Assembly: GCA_022510615.1 (NCBI GenBank)
Contig: JAFLTC010000001.1
Location: 112,030-176,029, forward strand
Direction of reading: 5' to 3'
Length of the DNA: 64,000 bases
Source of the DNA: Lachnospiraceae bacterium
GTDB lineage: Bacteria; Bacillota; Clostridia; Lachnospirales; Lachnospiraceae
Part shown: positions 34,620-44,203 of the stretch, one piece after another
Layout: every line of letters begins with the position of its first letter
How positions within the stretch are numbered: the stretch's first letter is position 1
Notes under the pieces: model-generated
What the model was told of the DNA's origin: nothing
Seen by the model: the letters and a program-made list of their open reading frames with translations, nothing else
Databases searched by the model: none
Program-made: the position numbers and the translations under genes

Positions 34620-35054
34620 TTACCTTCCTTCTTCCAGCATCGCTACCCGGCGGGCATGTCTCTCTGCTCCGGAAAATTCTGTATCTAAAAAGGTATCGAC
34701 AATTTTCTCTGCCAGTCCCGGTCCCACTACTCTGGCTCCAAAAGCCAAAATATTGGCATCGTTGTGAAGCCTTGTGGCCTCGGCACTGAAGCAGTCGCTG
34801 CACAATGCCGCACGGATTCCCGGAACTTTGTTTGCCGCTATGGAAATTCCGATTCCGGTTCCACAAATCAGGATACCCTTGTCACATTCCCCATCCACAA
34901 TGGCATGGGCCACTTTTTTTCCGTACACAGGGTAATCTACCGGATCGGCATTATAGCTGCCGTAATCCTTATATTCAAGACCTCTTTCCTCCAAATGTTT
35001 TATAATAACCTGCTTTAATTCATAACCGGCCTGGTCGCTTCCCAATGCTATCAT
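34620..35054 (-). CDS. rpiB: Ribose-5-phosphate isomerase B
   Basis: MIALGSDQAGYELKQVI...ILICGTGIGISIAANKVPGIRAALC...HNDANILAFGARVVG. Confidence 0.96.
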   Translation of the reverse strand: MIALGSDQAGYELKQVIIKHLEERGLEYKDYGSYNADPVDYPVYGKKVAHAIVDGECDKGILICGTGIGISIAANKVPGIRAALCSDCFSAEATRLHNDANILAFGARVVGPGLAEKIVDTFLDTEFSGAERHARRVAMLEEGR

Positions 35055-35104
35055 TGCTTTTTTCCTCCTGCATTTTAGTTTCGGTTCTTTCTATTTCTGT
35101 TCTC

Positions 35105-35554
35105 TTAATTCCAGCCCAACTTTTTCTTTACTTTGTAGAGTAAATCCTTCAGCTCAATATAGCTGTCCTCATAGGCCTGCTCCTCTCCGCCATAGGGGTC
35201 CGCCACATCTCCCTCTTCCTCTACAAATTCCTTCAGGGTATAGACATTTTCTGCCAGTCCAAAATCCTCCACTAACTTAACCTTCTCGGTAAAGTTTATG
35301 GCGATGATTAACGTCTGCTCATCCACTTCCTCTAGCGTAAATTCCTGTGACACCTGTTCCTCGCAGGGTACTGCATGGTTCATCAGAATGTCGGTTACTT
35401 TCATATTCCTTGGCTCCGGAAATAAAACCACCAGACCTCTGGACATAATTTCCTTCGATTTGTCCATCAGAATACTTTTAAATATCCATTCCGCCATGGG
35501 ACTTAAAATTGCATTTTCCTTGCATACGAATATGACCTTATTCCACTCTGTCAC
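35105..35554 (-). CDS. Low-molecular-weight protein-tyrosine-phosphatase-like protein with altered P-loop
   Basis: VIFVCKENAILSPMAEWIFK aligns to the canonical C-X5-R-S P-loop; DPYGGEEQAYEDSY C-terminal motif. Confidence 0.8.
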   Translation of the reverse strand: MTEWNKVIFVCKENAILSPMAEWIFKSILMDKSKEIMSRGLVVLFPEPRNMKVTDILMNHAVPCEEQVSQEFTLEEVDEQTLIIAINFTEKVKLVEDFGLAENVYTLKEFVEEEGDVADPYGGEEQAYEDSYIELKDLLYKVKKKLGWN

Positions 35555-35569
35555 TAATTCTCCTCCAAA

Positions 35570-36622
35570 TCATTTCCCTTCCAGAGAAACTACATGCTGC
35601 CCCGCCGCTTTCAAAAGCCGGTTCATAATAGCCTCGCTTTTCTCCTCTTCGGAAAAATTTTCAGAAAATATGACTTCCACTCCCAACTGATCAAATCTAC
35701 GCAACGCTCCATACAGCCCTCTGCCTATCGTATGGCCCTTTCGGGAACCCGCCGTGACAACCTGTCCATATGAATAATATTGTTTCGTCTCCTCCGATGC
35801 CAGTATTCCTACCTGTTCGGCCGGATACTGGGATGCCCTTTTATTTATTTCCTCTATGACCTCTTCTATCTTCCCCTCAAATACTGTCATCTGTGCCTTC
35901 GGCGCATAATGGCGATATTTCATGCCCGGTGCCTTCGGGCGGATATCCGGTTTTTCCTCTGTCAGTCCCGGGTCCATTGTTACCTCATCGATAACTTCGG
36001 CTATCATATCTTTCGTAATGTATCCCGGACGCAGAATGACCGGCGTCTCAGCCGTCAAATCAATAATGGTGGATTCCAGGCCAATCCCCACGCTGCCGCC
36101 GTCAATAATCAAATCAACTCTGCCATCCAAATCCTCCCTCACATGTTCCGCCGTGGTAGGGCTTGGTCTTCCGGAGCGGTTAGCACTGGGAGCTGCAATG
36201 GGTACGCCGGCACTGGCAATCAACTGTCTTGCTCCCTCGTGGGCCGGCATACGGACAGCCACCGTATCCAATCCCCCGGTCGTCTCGTAGGGAACGCACT
36301 CACTCTTTTCAAATATCAAAGTCATCGGCCCCGGCCAGAATGCCTGTATCAGAGCCTCCGCCTTTTCGGAAACGGCTTTCACGATGCTATCCAGTTCCTC
36401 TCGTTTACTGATATGAAGAATCAGAGGATTATCGCTGGGACGCCCCTTTGCCTCGTATATTTTCAAGGAAGCCTCCCGTAGAAGTCCATTGCCTCCCAGA
36501 CCATATACCGTTTCTGTCGGAAATGCTGCCAGCCCGCCTTTACGCAATATATTAGCCGCCCGCAAAAGCTCCCTTTCCTCGTAGCCCTTTTCCCTGCTCC
36601 AACTGATATATTCCGTCTTCAT
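35570..36622 (-). CDS. L-threonylcarbamoyladenylate synthase (Sua5/YwlC type)
   Basis: GGLAAFPTETVYGLGGNGL...KGRPSDNPLILHIS...AAPSANRSGRPSPTTAEHV; long Sua5 C-terminal domain. Confidence 0.95.
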   Translation of the reverse strand: MKTEYISWSREKGYEERELLRAANILRKGGLAAFPTETVYGLGGNGLLREASLKIYEAKGRPSDNPLILHISKREELDSIVKAVSEKAEALIQAFWPGPMTLIFEKSECVPYETTGGLDTVAVRMPAHEGARQLIASAGVPIAAPSANRSGRPSPTTAEHVREDLDGRVDLIIDGGSVGIGLESTIIDLTAETPVILRPGYITKDMIAEVIDEVTMDPGLTEEKPDIRPKAPGMKYRHYAPKAQMTVFEGKIEEVIEEINKRASQYPAEQVGILASEETKQYYSYGQVVTAGSRKGHTIGRGLYGALRRFDQLGVEVIFSENFSEEEKSEAIMNRLLKAAGQHVVSLEGK

Positions 36623-36685
36623 CGCCAATTCCTTCTATCTTAAATACTAAATGTTTCCATACATGAATATCATACCATATTATGG

Positions 36686-37381
36686 CTATTTATACAAGAA
36701 ATTTTCGATTCCTTCACAAATTCCCGATGCCATTTTTTGTTGATATTCTTCATTGCACAAGAGCTCCTCTTCCTGCGGATTTGACAAAAAGCCGCATTCC
36801 ACAATGGCAAAGGGACAGGACACCTTCCGCAGCATATAATAGCTGTCGTTTCCTTTCTCCACCCGGTGATTACCGTCTCCGATAATATCCTTTATCGTGT
36901 TCTGTAAAATTCCCGCCAGTCTTTTTCCTTCCTCTGAGCTCTTGTAATAAAATACCTGTGCCCCACTGGTTCCGACGGAATAGCTGTTTTGATGAATGCT
37001 TACTGCCACAGCCGGCTCTGCCTTTTGAATCATCTCCACCCGGTTTTTTAAATCCGTCACCTTTTTCGAGCGGTCACTCTCTTCACATAGTGCTTTGTCT
37101 TCCGTTCTTGTCATATAAACCCGGTATCCGCTGTCCGTCAGTTTTTTTTCTACCTTTTTGGCAATCGCCAGATTAATGTCCTTTTCCAGTGTATTTTTTG
37201 TTCCTACCTTCCCCGGGTCAAAGCCACCGTGTCCGGCGTCCACGACGACAACCGCCTTCGTATTCTTTGCGGTCATATTCAGAACAGGCAGTTCTCCTTT
37301 TCCCCACTTTGTACACACAAAAATGGCAGCGGCGACTATAATCAGTCCGCCGGCTACCATTTGTTTCTTATATTTCTTCAC
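36686..37381 (-). CDS. cwlD: N-acetylmuramoyl-L-alanine amidase, CwlD-like
   Basis: N-terminal TM; VVVDAGHGGFDPGKVG...VSIHQNSY...IVECGFLSNPQEEELL (Amidase_3). Confidence 0.8.
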   Translation of the reverse strand: MKKYKKQMVAGGLIIVAAAIFVCTKWGKGELPVLNMTAKNTKAVVVVDAGHGGFDPGKVGTKNTLEKDINLAIAKKVEKKLTDSGYRVYMTRTEDKALCEESDRSKKVTDLKNRVEMIQKAEPAVAVSIHQNSYSVGTSGAQVFYYKSSEEGKRLAGILQNTIKDIIGDGNHRVEKGNDSYYMLRKVSCPFAIVECGFLSNPQEEELLCNEEYQQKMASGICEGIENFLYK

Positions 37382-37453
37382 CTTATCACTTCCGGCACCT
37401 ATCTTTCACAACATCTTATGCCGGAATCGTTGTCCCATATGCAGGGTATCCCA

Positions 37454-39163
37454 TTACTTAATCGCCGCATCAATCGTACTCCATGTTATCGCACGCTCAA
37501 ACCCAAGCTTCCAAAATGCCACACCTGCCACCTTCTGGGCCGTTGCTATCCCCAGTTTTTTCTCGAGAGAGGCTTCATCCTCCAGCCATATTTTATAAGT
37601 CGCTCCTCCGGACCGCCACTGGGCAAAATACAGTCCCGTCGCATCCTCCCATTTCGCAACGGCATCATTGGCACGCACCAGACTTTCTGCCCCGCTCATG
37701 CCGTAGGCACCCGGGGAAGTGGCAGAAACCTCGCCGGATTTTTTCTCCGTTTCCTTCCACAACCTCGAAAAGAACGGAAGTGCCACCACAACACGTTCTT
37801 TCGGTACCCTTCGCACCATGCCTTCCACGCCGTTTTCCACAAAGGTAAGAGAGGAAACCGGACCGCTTTCACCACCCCCTGCATAATACTCATCATATGC
37901 CATCAAAATCACATAATCCACAATACGCCCCTGCTCTTCCAGATTGTAATAGGCATTGTAGCTTGCCGGCGTATAATTGTCCACGGATACAATCAAATCA
38001 TTGGCATGGCATTTTACCGTCAGCTCTCGCAAAAACTGTAAATAAGCCGATGCTGAATTTTTTTTCACATTTTCAAAGTCAATATTGATTCCATCCAGAT
38101 CATATTGGATTGCCGCCGCCACCAGCGAATTGACCAGTTTCGTCCGGACCGAAGTCCGTCCTAATATTTTATTCAACTTTATTTTTTTATCAAAATCATT
38201 AATCAGTCCCCACACCTGAAAACCTTTGTCGTGAGCCTGTGCCACATATCCGGTATTGGCAATGGAGGTAAAGTTTCCCTTATTATCACTCAGGGCAAAC
38301 CATGTCGGGGAAAGCACATTCATTTTTGAGCTCCAATCCGCACTTGCCGGAAGAGTACCGCTACCGGCAGAGGTTGTGACCTGATGCCAGCCAAGGCATA
38401 CTGTTTTTCCCAGCTTTTCCTGCTCAAAGGAAACCGGGGTTTTTTCAAATTTCCACTTGCTTTTTTCAGTTTTTTCAATACTGTCTGTCGGAATATATCC
38501 GGTTATGCCATCCAGCGTGGAAACCGACTGATACTCATTTTCCTGTTTCACATCCTCGTTGACAATAACCCGCACTCCCTCCGGCACCTCAGTCAGATAA
38601 TCATACTTTTTATTCGGACCGGTCCGCACCCGGATGTCTTCCGCCGTTGTGGCAAAAAGATACTCCTTGTTCCTGTCAGACAAAACAACAATACGGTCCG
38701 GGTCTTTATATTCTTTATAAGAACAGGAAGCAACGGTTTGTATAAAATCTAACGATACATATAAGCTACCGTTTTGTTCACTGAGAATCGGTATTTCCGC
38801 CTTTTTATCATCCTTTCCAAGAAGATATTCCTGCTTGTCCGGCGCCGCCACAAGGATCCCCTGCTCGGTGGCATAGGAGAGACTTTTTTCCTTGCTGTCC
38901 ACAAAAATTCTCTCATCCATATACTGCATAGCCACTGCTGCCGGCACATAAAATTGTCCGTTTATTTTTTGCCCCTTTTCCTCCAGAATTGCATTATCGA
39001 CAATCAGGGCAATTTCATTTTCTTTCAGTTCATATACGGAACTCAGTTCTTTTTTTGTATTGCTGGGTGCCACATATTTGTAAATCGCCACACCGATTAG
39101 TACAAGAACCAATATGCCCGCCAGTATAGCGGCAATCATTATCACATTCCTTCTTTTGTCCAT
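37454..39163 (-). CDS. SH3-domain / GH18-like secreted glycosidase
   Basis: N-terminal TM, SH3b-like RVRTGPNKKYDYLTEVPEGVRVIV, GH18 core DLDGINIDFENVKKNSASAYLQFLRELT, MAYDEYYAGG. Confidence 0.85.
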   Translation of the reverse strand: MDKRRNVIMIAAILAGILVLVLIGVAIYKYVAPSNTKKELSSVYELKENEIALIVDNAILEEKGQKINGQFYVPAAVAMQYMDERIFVDSKEKSLSYATEQGILVAAPDKQEYLLGKDDKKAEIPILSEQNGSLYVSLDFIQTVASCSYKEYKDPDRIVVLSDRNKEYLFATTAEDIRVRTGPNKKYDYLTEVPEGVRVIVNEDVKQENEYQSVSTLDGITGYIPTDSIEKTEKSKWKFEKTPVSFEQEKLGKTVCLGWHQVTTSAGSGTLPASADWSSKMNVLSPTWFALSDNKGNFTSIANTGYVAQAHDKGFQVWGLINDFDKKIKLNKILGRTSVRTKLVNSLVAAAIQYDLDGINIDFENVKKNSASAYLQFLRELTVKCHANDLIVSVDNYTPASYNAYYNLEEQGRIVDYVILMAYDEYYAGGGESGPVSSLTFVENGVEGMVRRVPKERVVVALPFFSRLWKETEKKSGEVSATSPGAYGMSGAESLVRANDAVAKWEDATGLYFAQWRSGGATYKIWLEDEASLEKKLGIATAQKVAGVAFWKLGFERAITWSTIDAAIK

Positions 39164-39210
39164 CCGGGTCTTCCTCCTTTCGTGCGCCGGTTATCCGTTT
39201 CCTGTGTGAC

Positions 39211-40038
39211 TTATTTATCCATCTCCAGTATTTCTTTCATGTTTCCACTCAATATTTTTTCTTTCTCCTCATCGGTGAGCGCCGTTTCCCGAATCCAGTC
39301 AACGCACACCTTCTGTCCGCTCCATGGACTGTCACTGCCAAAGACAACCCGGTCCGCCCCGTGGGCTCGTACCAGTTCTGTAAATTCTTCTTTGGAAAGC
39401 AGGCCTTTTACCCCTTCTATACAGTCCTCGGAAAAGGAGGTGTCCAAAATGACCGGTTCGCCCGCAAGAATCTCTTTAACCTCCCGCCACAGCCGCCAGC
39501 CGCCCATATGAGCCAATATCAGCTTATCGCTGCCGGTTTCCCGCAAAACCTCCTGCACATGCTGCGGGCGGCAGTGAATGGGATCCGGCAGTCCGATATC
39601 CTCTCCGGCATGAACCATAATGTAAAGTCCCAGACCAGTGGCCTCTTCCACAATCCGCTTATATTTCATATCATTGAAAAAGGTCTCCTGATAATCCGGG
39701 TGTACTTTAATACCCTTTAATCCCAGTGCCTTAATCTCACGCAAAACCTCTTTGTAATCCGGGGTATCGGGATGAATTCCGCCAAAGGAAAACAACCCGG
39801 TCTCTTCCGCCGAAGCATTCGTGACTCCCGCATCTTCGTTAATGGAATCTACCTGCTTTGGCGAGGTTGCCACCGGCAACAGAACGGAATAATCTACTCC
39901 GTTTTGTTTCATGGATTCTATCAGCCCCTGCTTTGTCCCGTCGGATTTTGCCAAAACTCCCGAATTTGCCTCCAGTTTAGTAACGGCTTTTTTCACAATT
40001 TTTTCCGGGTACACATGAGTATGTGCATCAATTATCAT
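39211..40038 (-). CDS. Amidohydrolase family TIM-barrel protein
   Basis: MIIDAHTHVYPEKIVKKAV...ILAHMGGWRLWREV...VVFGSDSPWSGQ. Confidence 0.88.
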   Translation of the reverse strand: MIIDAHTHVYPEKIVKKAVTKLEANSGVLAKSDGTKQGLIESMKQNGVDYSVLLPVATSPKQVDSINEDAGVTNASAEETGLFSFGGIHPDTPDYKEVLREIKALGLKGIKVHPDYQETFFNDMKYKRIVEEATGLGLYIMVHAGEDIGLPDPIHCRPQHVQEVLRETGSDKLILAHMGGWRLWREVKEILAGEPVILDTSFSEDCIEGVKGLLSKEEFTELVRAHGADRVVFGSDSPWSGQKVCVDWIRETALTDEEKEKILSGNMKEILEMDK

Positions 40039-40603
40039 TTTCAAAACCTGCCTTAAATGCCTTTTGATTTATTTCTACGGTCTTAGGCGGAACGGTTTTC
40101 TCAATGACCTCCAACCACTGTTCTTCCTTAAAGTCCATGTTTTTCGCCGCCACACCAATAATGATTGTGTTAAATACACGGGCGTTTCCTAATTTCTTTG
40201 CCTCTCCCATGGCATCCACCGACACAACTCGATGGGACTTCTTTAATGTTTCCAAAATATGGTCGGGATATTCTGCCGCCCCGGTTACCACTGTCATCGG
40301 GTCCATTCGCTGGTCGTTTACAATCAGTACCCCGTCTTTTTTCAAGAAGTGGGCATATCGCATCGCCTCTAATTTTTCAAAGGCAATCAGCACATCTGCC
40401 TGTCCCTCTTCCACAATCGGCTCATATACTTTTTCACCGTAACGCACAAAGGTAACCACACTTCCCCCTCTTTGTGCCATACCGTGAACCTCGCTGAGCT
40501 TTACATCATAACCGGCCGCCTGTATAATACCGCCTAAAATCCGGCTTGTTAAAAGCGTTCCCTGACCGCCTACGCCAACTATCATAATATTTTTGGTTTC
40601 CAT
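40028..40603 (-). CDS. iorB: Indolepyruvate ferredoxin oxidoreductase beta subunit
   Basis: NIMIVGVGGQGTLLTSRILGGIIQAAGYDVKLSEVHGMAQRGGSVVTFVRYG. Confidence 0.94.
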   Translation of the reverse strand: METKNIMIVGVGGQGTLLTSRILGGIIQAAGYDVKLSEVHGMAQRGGSVVTFVRYGEKVYEPIVEEGQADVLIAFEKLEAMRYAHFLKKDGVLIVNDQRMDPMTVVTGAAEYPDHILETLKKSHRVVSVDAMGEAKKLGNARVFNTIIIGVAAKNMDFKEEQWLEVIEKTVPPKTVEINQKAFKAGFENDN

Positions 40604-40613
40604 ACCCTGCCTC

Positions 40614-42353
40614 CTAAACTTCCACTTTTTTTATTGCGCCAAACTTACATAACTGTTCGCAAAGTCCGCAGCCATTACACATTGTATCGTCAATGGAAAT
40701 CGTTCCATCTTCACTTTTTGTCAATGCCGGGCAGCCTGGTTTTAAGCACATACCACATTTTTTACAGGCTTCCTTATCGGCTTCACACTTGTATGGGAAT
40801 TTCAATCCCTTTAACAGGGCACAAGGAGCACAGGCAATAATAACAGATACCTCATCCTTTGCCACTTCTTCTTTTATGGTTTTTTCCATTGCCTCGATGT
40901 CAAAAACATTTACCTCTGTCACATTTTTAATTCCCATGGACTTACAGAGATGATAAATGCTGATGGCCGGCACTTCTTTTCCCTGCAAGGTTTTTCCCGT
41001 CGCCGCATGGTCCTGATGTCCCGTCATTCCGGTGGTGGAATTATCCATGATAATGACGGTTCCTGTTCCCTGGTTATACACCATGTTCATCAGGGAATTG
41101 ACACCGGTGTGCATAAAGGTGGAATCTCCGATAACCGCCACCCAGTTTTTAATGTAATCTTTTCCCTTTGCCATTTCCATTCCGTGAAGGGTGGAAATAC
41201 TGGAACCCATACACACGGTAGTGTCGATAACATTTAACGGAGGCACGGCTCCTAATGTATAGCAGCCGATATCGCCGGCGGCATGAATTTTTAATTTATT
41301 CAGTACAGAGAAGGTACTCCTGTGCGGACAGCCCGGACACAGAATCGGAGGACGTGCCGGGAGGTTTTCATAGGCATCCACTTCCACCTTTTGTCCCAGC
41401 ACTTTTTCTCTCAGCATGTTGGCACTGTACTCACCCTGCTTCGTAAATATTTCTTTGCCTTCACACGGAATGCCCCATGCCTTTACCTGCTCCTCGATAA
41501 CCGGTTCCAGTTCCTCGAAGATATACAATTTATCTACTTTGGAAGCAAATTCTTCAATCAGCTTTCTTGGCAGCGGATAAACCATACCAAGCTTGAGAAC
41601 GGAGGCCTCCGGACAGACCTCTTTTACATACTGATAAGGGATTCCACTGGTAATAAATCCAATGGAAGTATCGTTATATTCTGCTTTATTAATGGAGAAG
41701 TCACAGCCCTCTTTTTCCAGCCGGTTCATCCTCTCCTCTACAAAGACATGACGGCGGATCGCATTACCCGGCATCATAACATTTTTTCCCGGATTTCTCT
41801 CGTAAGGTTTATCCTCCGGAACAACACGCTCCTCTAACGTAACCGGTCCCTGAGAGTGTGCCAGTCTTGTAGTCGTTCGCAAAATGACCGGTGTGTCATA
41901 TTCTTCACTGATGCGGAACGCTTCTTTGACAAAATCCTTCGCCTCCTGACTGTCCGATGGCTCTAAAACCGGCACCAGAGCTGCTCTTGCCACACAGCGG
42001 GTATCCTGTTCATTCTGGGAACTGTAAAGTCCCGGGTCATCTGCCACCACGATCATCAGACCGCCGTTTGCTCCAATATAGGAAGCGGTGTAGAGTGGGT
42101 CGCTTGCCACATTCAGCCCTACATGCTTCATGGATGCCATGGCACGGACACCGCTCATGGATGCACCGATAGCCACCTCTGTCGCCACCTTTTCATTCGG
42201 CGACCACTCCGCATATATTTCTTTATATTTGACAATATTTTCACTGATTTCTGTACTAGGTGTCCCCGGATAGGCAGCGGATACTTTTACTCCCGCTTCG
42301 TAGGCACCTCTGGCAATGGCTTCATTGCCTAACATAATCTTCTGTTCTGCCAT
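40614..42353 (-). CDS. iorA: Indolepyruvate ferredoxin oxidoreductase alpha subunit
   Basis: LGNEAIARGAYEAGVKVSAAYPGTPSTEI...; C-terminal ferredoxin-like CKKCGMCLKPGCPAL / CNGCGLCEQLCKFGAI. Confidence 0.96.
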   Translation of the reverse strand: MAEQKIMLGNEAIARGAYEAGVKVSAAYPGTPSTEISENIVKYKEIYAEWSPNEKVATEVAIGASMSGVRAMASMKHVGLNVASDPLYTASYIGANGGLMIVVADDPGLYSSQNEQDTRCVARAALVPVLEPSDSQEAKDFVKEAFRISEEYDTPVILRTTTRLAHSQGPVTLEERVVPEDKPYERNPGKNVMMPGNAIRRHVFVEERMNRLEKEGCDFSINKAEYNDTSIGFITSGIPYQYVKEVCPEASVLKLGMVYPLPRKLIEEFASKVDKLYIFEELEPVIEEQVKAWGIPCEGKEIFTKQGEYSANMLREKVLGQKVEVDAYENLPARPPILCPGCPHRSTFSVLNKLKIHAAGDIGCYTLGAVPPLNVIDTTVCMGSSISTLHGMEMAKGKDYIKNWVAVIGDSTFMHTGVNSLMNMVYNQGTGTVIIMDNSTTGMTGHQDHAATGKTLQGKEVPAISIYHLCKSMGIKNVTEVNVFDIEAMEKTIKEEVAKDEVSVIIACAPCALLKGLKFPYKCEADKEACKKCGMCLKPGCPALTKSEDGTISIDDTMCNGCGLCEQLCKFGAIKKVEV

Positions 42354-42481
42354 TTTGTTGATTCCCCCTAAATCTTGGTTTTACGTGCGAATACATTTGC
42401 ACTTATGCGTTTATTGTAACATAAATAGTAGTAGAATGGAAACCTTTTTGCCCTGTTTCCAGAAATTTTATCAGAAAGAAA

Positions 42482-42551
42482 AAAATCATAAATCGACTCA
42501 ATGCAAGGTATCCGCACTGCGAATAAAAGCTTCTCGCTGATTTATGATTTT
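42482..42551 (-). terminator. Terminator-like hairpin with a 44-nt loop downstream of the NYN-LOTUS gene
   Basis: AAAATCATAAATC (42482-42494) / GATTTATGATTTT (42539-42551), perfect 13-bp stem; T-run on the minus strand. Confidence 0.65.
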
Positions 42552-42645
42552 ATTGAATAGAGAACAAGTCCGCCTTTTCTTTGATATCCTGTCTTCCACA
42601 GACAATCCAGCTCCTTTTTTATAAGCTTTCCCCTTTATTTGCCGG

Positions 42646-43569
42646 CTACCGCCTCATATACACATTTTTCTGGTTGTTTCCGAGATTTTCTATCTGAATC
42701 TCCCGAATGCTGTGGACAAATTTCTGGAAGGTAGAGTAGCCTAATTTCTTTACTTTAAAGTTCGGGTAGCGGTCATATATTTTCTGAGCCAGCTGCCCAA
42801 TATCGATTCCCGTCACACCGGATTTTTTTACAACCTCAATCGCAAAGTCCTCAATTTCTCTGGCATCACTTTTTAGAACGACGCTGATGCTTGTTTTATT
42901 TCTTCTTAATTCAAAATTATCAATTTCTTCAATAAACCGGGAGAGGGAGCTGTAGCCGTAGTTACGCACATCAAAGTCCGAATATTTCTTTACGAGAGCA
43001 CTTCCTATCTCGCCCAGTCCCGTGTCCCTTCCATTGTTTTCATTGGTGGTAATAATCTCCACGATAGCATCGGAAATTTTCTTTTTGGTTACAACATTTT
43101 TCTTTTCCTGCCGCTCGCTGCTTTTTTCATTATCCCCCTCAATTAAGAGTTCAATGTTTGTAAATACCGAGCAGGCAGCCTTAAAGGACTTCGGCGTCTT
43201 GCCCTCGCCCATGCCGATTACCTCCATACCGGATTCCCTCAGACGGCTTGCCAGTCTGGTGAAATCCCCATCCGAGGAGACAATGCAAAAGCCCTCTACA
43301 TTTCCCGTATATAAAATATCCATGGCATCAATAATCAGTGCCGAATCCGTAGCATTTTTCCCCGTCGTATTCTGGAACTGCTGAATCGGGGTAATGGACC
43401 GCTCCGCCAGCTCACTTTTCCAGCGGTGCATCTGATTGGTGGTAAAGTCTCCATAAATACGGCGGTAGGTCGCCACACCATGCCGGGTCATTTCATCCAG
43501 TATACAGTCAATATATCGTGCAGAAATATTATCCGAATCAATTAATACCGCAAATCGTTTATCGTTCAA
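42646..43569 (-). CDS. NYN-domain (LabA-like PIN) protein with C-terminal OST-HTH/LOTUS-like repeats
   Basis: FAVLIDSDNISARYIDCILDEMTRHGVATYRRIYGDF...DSALIIDAMDILYTGNVEGFCIVSSDGDFTRLASRLRESGMEVIG; two C-terminal modules of the form ...FDVRNYGYSSLSRFIEEI / ...FKVKKLGYSTFQKFVHSI. Proposed TTG start at 43569 with GGAGG RBS. Confidence 0.88.
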   Translation of the reverse strand: MNDKRFAVLIDSDNISARYIDCILDEMTRHGVATYRRIYGDFTTNQMHRWKSELAERSITPIQQFQNTTGKNATDSALIIDAMDILYTGNVEGFCIVSSDGDFTRLASRLRESGMEVIGMGEGKTPKSFKAACSVFTNIELLIEGDNEKSSERQEKKNVVTKKKISDAIVEIITTNENNGRDTGLGEIGSALVKKYSDFDVRNYGYSSLSRFIEEIDNFELRRNKTSISVVLKSDAREIEDFAIEVVKKSGVTGIDIGQLAQKIYDRYPNFKVKKLGYSTFQKFVHSIREIQIENLGNNQKNVYMRR

Positions 43570-43656
43570 TAGTATCCCTCCGTTTTCTTTTTCTCTTGAA
43601 ACGTAACATAAAAAAACCCTATCCGTCAACTGTTTTCCATGAAAGATAAAAAAGCT

Positions 43657-44121
43657 TTACCCCTTCCTCTCATACAGACGAAAACTATACGCTCCGTTCC
43701 CTCGCTCGCTGCGGATGCACCGGAACACTTCCGGTTCTATGACAGGAAAAAGGGTATCTCCCTCTACCTCTGCATCCAACTCTGTCAGATATATACAGTC
43801 CGCCACTTTCATTGCTTCCTTATATAAACCGACACCACCGCAAATAAAAATATTCTGACCTCTTTCTCGCTCAACGACTTCCCGCAGGGATTGTACCGTA
43901 TGACAATTTTTTTCTTCTACTTGTTTGGTGGCAGAAACGAGATAGGTGGTACGTCCGGGCAGGGGATGACCGATTTCCTCATAGGTTTTCCGCCCCATCA
44001 CAACAATATTCCCCATCGTGAGCTTTTTAAAATGTTCTCTGTCCTCCGGTATGTCCCATGGGATTTTTCCATTGTGGCCGATTACCCGGTTCTTTGCCAT
44101 TGCGGCGATTATTGCAATCAT
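43657..44121 (-). CDS. folA: Dihydrofolate reductase
   Basis: MIAIIAAMAKNRVIGHNGKIPWDIPEDREHFKKLTMGNIVVMGRKTYEEIGHPLPGR; ATG at 44121 with AAGGAGA RBS preferred over the track start at 44151. Confidence 0.96.
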   Translation of the reverse strand: MIAIIAAMAKNRVIGHNGKIPWDIPEDREHFKKLTMGNIVVMGRKTYEEIGHPLPGRTTYLVSATKQVEEKNCHTVQSLREVVERERGQNIFICGGVGLYKEAMKVADCIYLTELDAEVEGDTLFPVIEPEVFRCIRSERGNGAYSFRLYERKG

Positions 44122-44144
44122 CGCTTTCTCCTTTTTATTCTTCA

Positions 44145-44175
44145 TTAGCATAACGGTGTCATCGCGCTAGCGTAA
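44145..44175. repeat. Dispersed TTAGCATAACGGTG repeat, copy 2
   Basis: TTAGCATAACGGTGTCATCGCGCTAGCGTAA between the DHFR promoter and its start codon. Confidence 0.75.
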
Positions 44176-44203
44176 ACATAATATACCCGGCTTTTCTTGT
44201 CAA
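44175..44203 (-). promoter_or_regulatory. Putative promoter of the DHFR gene
   Basis: Minus strand TTGACA-17 nt-TATGTT. Confidence 0.45.

Noticed and set aside
35780-36481. 233-aa plus-strand ORF opposite sua5
   Set aside because: Antisense shadow of a conserved gene; composition implausible
37229-38041. 270-aa plus-strand ORF opposite cwlD and the GH18 gene
   Set aside because: Spans two real minus-strand genes; antisense artefact
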